From Cenarchaeum sp. SB0662_bin_33 (GTDB lineage: Archaea; Thermoproteota; Nitrososphaeria; Nitrososphaerales; Nitrosopumilaceae): a stretch of 7,447 bases of DNA. The notes below the pieces were generated by a model. The model did not search any database and was not told where the DNA came from. It saw only the letters and a list, made by a program, of their open reading frames with translations. Below, piece by piece: positions 1 through 4,836 of the stretch. The DNA lies in the NCBI GenBank assembly GCA_009840065.1, contig VXON01000038.1, positions 1 to 7,447 of the forward strand, read 5' to 3'. The translations under genes were made by a program, and so were the position numbers. The first letter of the stretch is position 1; each line of letters opens with the position of its first letter.

Positions 1-85
1 GATTTTTCCACTCCTAGCACCTAGGTGTCAATTGGCACTTTTTCACTTTCTGTTAGTAAACTGGACTTTATTTGCTGGTAAGTAA

Positions 86-111
86 GTAATATTATAAGCT
101 AATAATATTAC
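86..111. repeat. AT-rich inverted repeat upstream of fic
   Basis: A perfect 10-bp inverted repeat, GTAATATTAT at 86-95 and ATAATATTAC at 102-111, is separated by six bases. It lies about 85 bp upstream of the fic start. It could be an operator for a dimeric regulator or a cruciform-prone AT tract. Its outer ends (GTAAT...ATTAC) resemble the half-sites of the hsp20 operators at 1807-1851, but the spacing differs. Function is inferred only. Confidence 0.4.
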
Positions 112-148
112 CAACTGACAGATCACGTCTAACATATTCCTGAGTTAG

Positions 149-176
149 TAATATAATAATCATTAAACCTTAATAC
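149..176 (+). promoter_or_regulatory. possible fic promoter (TATA-like AT tract)
   Basis: An AT-rich stretch (ATATAATAAT at 151-160 and TTAATA at 170-175) lies 20-45 bases before the fic ATG. No Shine-Dalgarno sequence is visible before the ATG, which fits a leaderless or very short-leader archaeal transcript. Which of the two AT elements is the TATA box cannot be decided by eye. Confidence 0.3.
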
Positions 177-196
177 ATCAGCAAATATACGTCTGC

Positions 197-1327
197 ATGG
201 ACAGAAGCGACTTTGGCAACCCGTTTGGGGTGCTGATGGAAGAGTCGGACTATCACGCGTTCATTCCCGGCAGGATCCCGCCGAAGATTGAGTACGATAA
301 TATCTTGGTTGGTGAGATAAACAGGACCGAGGGCAGTCTGGGCGAGCTCAGAGCCACGGCAGAATCGTTTCCCATACCCAAGGCGCTGGAGAGACTCTTT
401 GGAAGAATGGAGGCGGTCAAGAGCTCAAGCATAGAGGGTACAACGGCATCATTCCAAGACACTCTGAGGTGGGATCTTGACCAGATGTCATCAGATGAGG
501 CCCGACGCCTACGCATGAGAGAAGTACTCAACTGTCGATCTATACTACAGAAGAGGTGGCCGGACGCTAGGTCTGGTGAGCAACTGAATAACGACACCAT
601 AAAGGTAATGCACCGCTCTCTGTGGCATGATATGGAGGGGGAGGAGATGTTCTCCGGTGAGTACCGCCTGCACCAGAACTGGATCGGGGGAGGAGGAAAC
701 ATGGACGATGCAACATATATTCCGCCCCCGCCCCGATACGTTCCCACACTGATGGATGAATTGGAAGCGTTCATCAATGATCCGGTCGGGGTGCCCGGCC
801 TTTTACAGTGCGCTATAGTGCACTATCAGTTTGAAGCGATACACCCATTCCATGATGGGAATGGGCGAGTTGGTAGGATCATGCTGTGCCTCATGCTGTC
901 GGTCCATGCGCAGCTTATCTGGCCGCTGGACATAAGTACGTACATTAGGCGTAAACAGATACAGTACCAAAACAGCCTGTTCAGGGTCAGCACCTGTAGT
1001 GAGTGGTATGGGTGGTTCAGGTTTGTCTTGGGTGTAATCCAGGATGTCGCTACCGGCTCCATAAGAAGAATACGGCTCCTTCAAGAGGAGATAGAACGAT
1101 GCAAGGGATTGTCAAGTACTAGTAACGGCATTGAGCTGGTGGACATGTTGGTGGAGCACCCGATGGTTACAATTCCACAGATCCGTGCCCGCCTAGGTAT
1201 GTCATACCCGGGAGCCAAGCACCTAGTCGAGACATTTGTGGAGATTGGTATACTGACGGAGCTCCACACCAAAAGGAAGCCTAGGTTGTTCTTTGCTCCT
1301 AACATAATGAAGCTGGTTCATGATTAG
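197..1327 (+). CDS. Fic family protein AMPylase (Fic/DOC, autoinhibited)
   Basis: This is a 376-residue Fic protein, a normal length for the Fic_N + Fic + winged-helix architecture. Fic enzymes usually transfer AMP from ATP to a hydroxyl side chain of a target protein in the cytoplasm. The catalytic motif HPFHDGNGRVGR is at residues 216-227 with all key positions: catalytic H216, acidic D220, the anion-hole GNGR and R227. The regulatory (S/T)xxxE(G/N) motif is at residues 76-81 (SSSIEG). E80 would be the inhibitory glutamate that blocks productive ATP binding, so the enzyme should be self-restrained and need no separate antitoxin. The N-terminal FIPGRIPP stretch (22-29) is typical of the Fic_N region, and residues 152-180 with a PPPP run match the substrate-holding flap. 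Residues about 305-370 look like a winged helix, possibly for DNA or partner binding. There is no signal peptide or membrane segment. The ATG at 197 is chosen because the N-terminal domain is complete from there; M14 is a possible alternative. The target protein is unknown. No operon partner lies on the same strand nearby. Confidence 0.93.
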   Translation: MDRSDFGNPFGVLMEESDYHAFIPGRIPPKIEYDNILVGEINRTEGSLGELRATAESFPIPKALERLFGRMEAVKSSSIEGTTASFQDTLRWDLDQMSSDEARRLRMREVLNCRSILQKRWPDARSGEQLNNDTIKVMHRSLWHDMEGEEMFSGEYRLHQNWIGGGGNMDDATYIPPPPRYVPTLMDELEAFINDPVGVPGLLQCAIVHYQFEAIHPFHDGNGRVGRIMLCLMLSVHAQLIWPLDISTYIRRKQIQYQNSLFRVSTCSEWYGWFRFVLGVIQDVATGSIRRIRLLQEEIERCKGLSSTSNGIELVDMLVEHPMVTIPQIRARLGMSYPGAKHLVETFVEIGILTELHTKRKPRLFFAPNIMKLVHD

Positions 1328-1552
1328 CCACCGGGCATCATACATGGACAAGGTGCGCTGCCAAGTTTTCTGGCAACCACCTCAGCTCTGACAGGCAACC
1401 AAGCAGATGGTAATACTGTGTCCGTACGACCTCTCCTGATCCTGCTTTCTGAGCACGGCGGCCTGTAGCCTGTCTCTGGACTTGCCGGGGTGTTCGCGCC
1501 TGTATGTCTCTTCCAGCTCGGATAAATGCACCCCCGATAGGCATCTTCTCAT
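1328..1552 (-). pseudogene. remnant of an IS630-like transposase N-terminus
   Basis: On the minus strand an ATG at 1552 opens a 56-codon frame that stops at a TGA (1384-1382). It contains LSELEETYRREHPGK then RDRLQAAVLRKQDQ and SYG, the pattern of the helix-turn-helix N-terminus of IS630/Tc1-type transposases, in which an RLQAVxLR helix is followed by a second recognition helix. Reading through the TGA in the same frame gives TWQRTLSMYDARWL, which resembles the usual TVQRWLxxYDAxGL end of the HTH region. The fragment then runs into the 3' end of fic. No catalytic DDE domain is present and no terminal inverted repeats were found. Spacing between the helices is longer than usual, suggesting an indel as well as the stop. 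The family call rests on recognition of the HTH pattern only; a random frame cannot be excluded. Confidence 0.45.
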
Positions 1553-1806
1553 CTCTTTACTAGTGTCTCCTTTGGCATAGGTGGTAGACAGGTCGAACTC
1601 ACAAGATTAGACTTTAGTAAAAAGCGAATAGAATAATCTCCAATAGATATACATTAAGTTGGGTCTGTCAGATATGCTTGATTAGGCTGATGTCTGTTTG
1701 GATGATGGTGACCGATTACAGTCGGTTTGACTACCACTAAAAGTGTCCGAGTCGCTACTATCTAATTTTGATTACAATCCACTCACAAGTCTATTGTTAA
1801 ATTTTT
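1553..1806. other. intergenic stretch without a recognised gene
   Basis: About 250 bases between the transposase remnant and the hsp20 promoter. No reading frame of note, tRNA or rRNA was seen. It contains a small hairpin, ACCGA-TTACAG-TCGGT at 1711-1726, whose role is unknown. The AT content rises toward the hsp20 promoter. Confidence 0.5.
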
Positions 1807-1822
1807 TGTAATATATATTACA
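1807..1822. promoter_or_regulatory. upstream operator-like palindrome of hsp20
   Basis: TGTAATATATATTACA is a perfect 16-bp palindrome (TGTAAT-N4-ATTACA). It sits just upstream of the TATA box of hsp20. A second copy with identical arms lies at 1836-1851, 29 bp away centre to centre. The paired arrangement suggests binding by a dimeric regulator. The regulator is not in the window. Confidence 0.6.
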
Positions 1823-1824
1823 AT

Positions 1825-1835
1825 AATTTATATTA
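1825..1835 (+). promoter_or_regulatory. TATA box of hsp20
   Basis: The element AATTTATATTA is centred about 30 bases upstream of the hsp20 ATG. Archaeal TBP/TFB promoters start transcription about 25 bases downstream of the TATA centre, so the start would fall at or next to the ATG and the mRNA would be leaderless. The lack of any Shine-Dalgarno before 1860 agrees with this. Confidence 0.6.
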
Positions 1836-1851
1836 TGTAATGTCTATTACA
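1836..1851. promoter_or_regulatory. downstream operator-like inverted repeat of hsp20
   Basis: TGTAATGTCTATTACA has the same six-base arms as the palindrome at 1807-1822, with a different four-base centre. It lies between the TATA box and the start codon. A protein bound here would be expected to block TFB or RNA polymerase recruitment, a common layout for archaeal repressors. Repression is an inference from position. Confidence 0.6.
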
Positions 1852-1859
1852 TATTTAGT

Positions 1860-2276
1860 ATGAAAATAACATTACTTGAAGATTTTGACAAAATCTTTGG
1901 GCCAATATTCTCAGGAAACTATCCCATAGCACCATCACTGTGCTACTGCCATGATGTGACCAACTCTAATAACATACCGGACATACAAACGTCTCGAGGT
2001 AATACAGTACAAATAGACACTATTCACGACAAAGATAATAATGAGATCAAACTAGTATCGGAGATACCTGGTGTCGAAAAGAAAGACATACAGGTTGTCG
2101 TCGATGACAATGTTGTCTCAATTGATGCTGCTCGTGGTGAGCGAAAGTATCGTGCTCGTATACGACTTCATCAGGCGCTGTCTGGCGATGTTAGTGCTAC
2201 ATATAGGAATGGAATCCTAGAGATCACCTTGGGTCTAAATAGCAGACCACAAGGAAGAGAGGTGAAGGTAGAATAA
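1860..2276 (+). CDS. hsp20: Hsp20/alpha-crystallin small heat-shock protein
   Basis: This 138-residue protein is of normal size for an archaeal small heat-shock protein, an ATP-independent holdase in the cytoplasm that binds unfolding proteins and keeps them refoldable. Residues 1-47 form a variable N-terminal arm, including a CYC pair at 28-30. Residues about 48-127 are the alpha-crystallin domain, with the signature LVSEIPGVEKKDIQV at 65-79 and the closing ATYRNGILEITL at 113-124, where A-x-x-x-NGIL-x-I is the family hallmark. The C-terminal VKV at 135-137 fits the I/V-x-I/V anchor that docks into the groove of a neighbouring subunit in the oligomer. The ATG at 1860 directly follows a TATA/operator region with no SD, so the transcript is probably leaderless. 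The gene lies 46 bp upstream of cdc48 on the same strand, a pairing that links holding and ATP-driven unfolding. The call is firm. Confidence 0.93.
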   Translation: MKITLLEDFDKIFGPIFSGNYPIAPSLCYCHDVTNSNNIPDIQTSRGNTVQIDTIHDKDNNEIKLVSEIPGVEKKDIQVVVDDNVVSIDAARGERKYRARIRLHQALSGDVSATYRNGILEITLGLNSRPQGREVKVE

Positions 2277-2280
2277 CCTT

Positions 2281-2299
2281 CTTTTTTTATTATTTTTAT
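2281..2299 (+). promoter_or_regulatory. T-rich tract between hsp20 and cdc48
   Basis: CTTTTTTTATTATTTTTAT lies just after the hsp20 stop. Archaeal RNA polymerase can terminate at such T-rich stretches, so part of the transcripts may end here and hsp20 mRNA would exceed cdc48 mRNA. The same AT-rich stretch could instead be a weak TATA element for cdc48. The sequence does not decide between them. Confidence 0.35.
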
Positions 2300-2309
2300 G
2301 GGAGTGTAT

Positions 2310-2317
2310 GGGGTGAT
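2310..2317 (+). promoter_or_regulatory. Shine-Dalgarno of cdc48
   Basis: GGGGTGAT contains GGTGAT, complementary to the AUCACC near the 3' end of archaeal 16S rRNA. It ends five bases before the ATG at 2323, an ideal spacing. It fixes the cdc48 start and implies that this gene is translated from a leadered message, as for an internal operon gene. Confidence 0.7.
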
Positions 2318-2322
2318 GCAAG

Positions 2323-3045
2323 ATGAGTGAAGATAAAAAGTTCATGCTCAAAGTGTCTAGTATACCGCGCCGTCAGGTTGGTATGGGCAGAACAAGCGTA
2401 GACCCCCAAATAGTGGAGATGGCCGGTTGGAAGACCGGTCAGGTGTTAGAAATATCTTATGATAAAACGACCTTTGCGCGACTGTGGCCTGGCAATATAC
2501 AATATGGTTCTGGATTGATAGAGATGGATGGCACAACACGGAAGAATGCAGGTGCCGGTATGGGTGACAGGGTACATGTACGCACAGTTCAGGCACGACC
2601 CGCCGTAGAGGTGTTACTCTCTCCTGCCAAGGAAGTAAAGCTGGACGGACTGCAAGAGTTTATGGAGCAAAACTATGCAAACCGTGTATTGTATAGTGGT
2701 GATGATATTACACTGGGTACACATTTGGGAGCGCGAATACAGCTAAAGGTTGTCAATACAAAACCTTCGGGTCCGGTTATTGTAAGTGACAATACACGAT
2801 TCATTTTGGGAGATGCGGGTATGTCTAGTACAACTGCTTTTACATATGATGATTTGGGAGGATTGGATAATGAGATAAAAAAGATCAGAGAAATGGTTGA
2901 GATGCCCCTTCGCCATCCTGAACTATTCGAGAAGGTGGGCATAGAGGCTCCCAAGGGGGTGTTGTTGTATGGTCCCCCGGTACTGGAAAGACTCTACTGG
3001 CACGAGCCGTGGCTGGAGAGACCAGTGCCCACTTTGTTCATGTAA
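2323..3045 (+). CDS. cdc48: Cdc48/VAT AAA+ ATPase, N-terminal part (frameshifted)
   Basis: First part of a Cdc48/p97/VAT-type unfoldase, which uses ATP to pull proteins out of complexes and thread them through a hexameric pore. Residues about 8-95 are the double-psi beta-barrel half of the N domain (SIPRRQVGMGRTSVDP, then GDRVHVR). Residues about 105-175 are the second N-domain half. From about residue 172 the D1 AAA domain begins (YDDLGGLDNEIKKIREMVE, then LRHPELFEKVGI). The frame runs correctly to GPP at residues 217-219 of the D1 Walker A, then reads VLERLYWHEPW instead of GTGKTLLARAV and stops at 3045. One base is missing near 2978-2980. The start is set by the SD at 2310-2317. The protein as read would lack both ATPase domains and is not expected to function alone. 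Together with the frame ending at 4451 it forms one gene of about 709 residues, a usual archaeal Cdc48 length. Confidence 0.9.
   Translation: MSEDKKFMLKVSSIPRRQVGMGRTSVDPQIVEMAGWKTGQVLEISYDKTTFARLWPGNIQYGSGLIEMDGTTRKNAGAGMGDRVHVRTVQARPAVEVLLSPAKEVKLDGLQEFMEQNYANRVLYSGDDITLGTHLGARIQLKVVNTKPSGPVIVSDNTRFILGDAGMSSTTAFTYDDLGGLDNEIKKIREMVEMPLRHPELFEKVGIEAPKGVLLYGPPVLERLYWHEPWLERPVPTLFM
2971..2995 (+). other. one-base deletion in the D1 Walker A of cdc48
   Basis: The bases read GGT CCC CCG GTA CTG GAA. One added G after CCG gives GGT CCC CCG GGT ACT GGA AAG ACT, that is GPPGTGKT, and joins the two frames exactly. The site follows a run of five C and two G, a place prone to homopolymer length errors. 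A ribosomal -1 slip re-reading G2979 would give the same protein, but the heptamer T-CCC-CCG is not a classic slippery site. A sequencing error or recent mutation is the simplest reading. Confidence 0.85.
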
Positions 3046-4451
3046 GTGGCCCCGAAATAATGGGAAAGTATCATGGCGAGAGTGAGGAGAGGATGCGTTC
3101 TATCTTTGAGGAGGCAAAAAAGAACGCACCCAGTGTTATATTTATAGACGAAATTGACTCCATAGCCCCAAAGCGCGACGAGGTCTCCGGTGAGGTGGAA
3201 AAGCGCGTCGTCTCTCAACTACTTACGCTGATGGATGGTCTCAATAGCCGGGGCAAGGTGGTAGTGATTGCCGCCACCAATAGACCTGACTCCATAGATG
3301 GTGCTCTACGTCGTCCGGGCCGCTTTGATCGTGAGATGGAGATTGGCATACCTGACAAGAAGGGGCGTTACGACATACTGCGCATACACACTCAAGGAAT
3401 GCCGATGGAAGAGAGTGTTGATTTAGACTACATATCCAAGGTGACCCATGGATTTGTGGGAGCGGACCTGCAGGCTCTCTCTAAGGAGGCTGCCATGGGA
3501 GCCCTGCGTCGCATAATTCCCGAGGTGGACCTTGAGCAAGACCGCATACCCTCAGATACACTACAAAAGATCCGCATAACTTCGGAGGACTTTCGAGAGG
3601 CCCTACGCGAAGTACGGCCAAGTGCACTGCGTGAAGTTTTGGTGCAAGTACCCGATGTCTCTTGGGATGATGTAGGGGGCCTGGCTCAACTAAAGACCGA
3701 ACTGCAGGAGTCCATAGAGTGGCCTCTCAAGCACACTAAGGCATTCAAATTTGTGGGGGCAGAGCCGCCTCATGGGATTTTACTGCATGGGCCTCCGGGT
3801 ACTGGCAAGACGTTAATCGCAAAGGCACTTGCTCATGAGACAAATTCAAACTTTATTAGTATAAAAGGACCTGCACTACTCTCAAAGTGGGTGGGTGAAT
3901 CCGAGAAGGGGGTGAGGGAGATATTCCGTAAGGCCAGACAGGCAGCTCCTTGTGTCATATTCTTTGATGAGATAGACTCATTGACACCAGCGCGAGGAAC
4001 AGATACTGGTACGCACGTAACAGAGAACGTGGTCTCGCAGATACTATCTGAGATGGATGGACTTGAGGAGTTGCATGATGTTGTAGTGGTAGCTGCCACC
4101 AATCGCCCCGACATGATTGATAGTGCATTACTACGTCCAGGACGCTTTGACAAGGTGATCGAAGTACCAAACCCAGATGCGAATGGTCGTCGCCAGATAC
4201 TACAGATACATACCAAAAAGAAACCGCTGGAGAATATAGATCTGGAGCAATTGGTAAAAGATACCGATGGTTTTGCAGGAGCGGATTTATACAGCATATG
4301 CAATGCTGCGGCCATGTCCGCACTCCGTAGACATGTCCATGATAATGATGATGTACAAAATATTTTAATCACACAGAAAGACTTGACCGATGCCATCATG
4401 ATACATAAGGAGAGACTAAATTTTGAATCAAAACCCAAAAATTTTGCATAG
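2979..4451 (+). CDS. cdc48: Cdc48/VAT AAA+ ATPase, C-terminal part with D1 and D2 (frameshifted)
   Basis: The remaining two thirds of Cdc48 continue in the -1 frame. In this frame the first NTG codon is GTG at 3009, but in an intact protein that codon is an internal Val after the D1 Walker A, so it is not a real start. In repaired numbering D1 has pore segment KYHGESEE, Walker B VIFIDEID (D276, E277) and the arginine-finger region RRPGRFDRE. D2 has WDDVGGL, Walker A GPPGTGKT at 490-497, pore segment KWVGESEK, Walker B VIFFDEID (D549, E550) and LRPGRFDKV. Every catalytic motif is intact, so the lesion is recent or artefactual. The C-terminus ends KPKNFA; it has no hydrophobic-Tyr-x tail of the kind used to dock on the 20S proteasome. 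Cytoplasmic hexamer. The gene sits downstream of hsp20 and converges with the Cache gene. Confidence 0.9.
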   Translation, partial: GTGKTLLARAVAGETSAHFVHVSGPEIMGKYHGESEERMRSIFEEAKKNAPSVIFIDEIDSIAPKRDEVSGEVEKRVVSQLLTLMDGLNSRGKVVVIAATNRPDSIDGALRRPGRFDREMEIGIPDKKGRYDILRIHTQGMPMEESVDLDYISKVTHGFVGADLQALSKEAAMGALRRIIPEVDLEQDRIPSDTLQKIRITSEDFREALREVRPSALREVLVQVPDVSWDDVGGLAQLKTELQESIEWPLKHTKAFKFVGAEPPHGILLHGPPGTGKTLIAKALAHETNSNFISIKGPALLSKWVGESEKGVREIFRKARQAAPCVIFFDEIDSLTPARGTDTGTHVTENVVSQILSEMDGLEELHDVVVVAATNRPDMIDSALLRPGRFDKVIEVPNPDANGRRQILQIHTKKKPLENIDLEQLVKDTDGFAGADLYSICNAAAMSALRRHVHDNDDVQNILITQKDLTDAIMIHKERLNFESKPKNFA

Positions 4452-4676
4452 ATTCATTCCCCTAGCATAGCTGTGAAAAATAGCACCTTGGCAAGTAGTT
4501 TGGCACATCAAAAAGGCGCCCAGCCACTCGTGTCTGGCGGGGAAATTACATAGGTGTTTGACTGGCTGCTGGTACCATAGCGGCCCGATGTGTCTTGGAA
4601 CTATCCCGGGGACAGAAGTGGCCTGCCCGTCTTCCGCAACCAACCCGCGACAGGCGATGGGGGTAGTAATGTCTAT

Positions 4677-4805
4677 CTATTCCTCCTGAGTTTTTCCATT
4701 CTTTTTGGCTAGTACTATACATGACTGACAATCCGGGTGCTTGGGAATGGCAATCGTATTTTTAAACCCATACAATTTTGGGCGTAGACCTTCCGTCCTT
4801 TTAGA
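4677..4805 (-). pseudogene. small orphan frame with a CxxC pair, possible gene remnant
   Basis: A 42-codon minus-strand frame runs from just after a TGA (4808-4806) to a TAG at 4679-4677. It encodes KNTIAIPKHPDCQSCIVLAKKNG near its middle-to-end (residues 15-36 hold the CxxC at C26 and C29). The composition looks protein-like, but there is no ATG; TTG at 4775 is the only candidate start. It may be the tail of a small zinc- or redox-type protein whose front has been lost, or chance. Function not assigned. Confidence 0.2.
4691..4706 (+). terminator. possible T-tract terminator downstream of cdc48
   Basis: Two T5 runs (4691-4695 and 4702-4706) are separated by a short pyrimidine-rich spacer. 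Archaeal transcription can end at such tracts without a hairpin. It lies 240 bases past the cdc48 stop, so the assignment is weak. Confidence 0.25.
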
Positions 4806-4836
4806 TCATCTGTGATAGTACGGCACTTGTACGGCC

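Larger units (their letters stand above)
4452..4836. other. convergent intergenic region, GC-richer core
   Basis: This gap separates the 3' ends of cdc48 (+) and the Cache gene (-). Bases about 4500-4680 are roughly 57 percent G+C by hand count, richer than both flanks. They contain short self-complementary stretches (for example GCCTG at 4621-4625 with CAGGC at 4650-4654). Open frames exist on both strands here (a 71-codon minus frame at 4428-4643 and a plus frame of similar size), but none has a recognised domain. It may be decayed coding sequence or an RNA gene; nothing matches a known ncRNA by eye. Confidence 0.35.

Noticed and set aside
13..27. Short palindromes CCTAG-CAC-CTAGG and CACCTAGGTG near the window start
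   Set aside because: Too short, overlapping each other, with no promoter or gene nearby to give them meaning; possibly part of an upstream gene's end outside the window.
253..777. A 174-codon minus-strand frame inside fic
   Set aside because: Antisense shadow of a strongly supported Fic protein; no domain, no start signals.
1701..1730. GATGATG followed by a short hairpin, resembling a box C of a C/D guide RNA
   Set aside because: No matching D box (CUGA) at a suitable distance downstream and no C'/D' pair; the hairpin is only five base pairs.
3009..3045. GTG at 3009 as a genuine start for a separate single protein with D1 and D2
   Set aside because: In the repaired protein this codon is an internal Val just after the D1 Walker A, there is no SD, and a protein lacking that motif would be non-functional in D1.
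4561..4660. Possible SRP RNA or RNase P RNA in the GC-rich gap
   Set aside because: The conserved SRP helix 8 motif and RNase P CR-I/CR-V motifs were looked for on both strands and not found convincingly.
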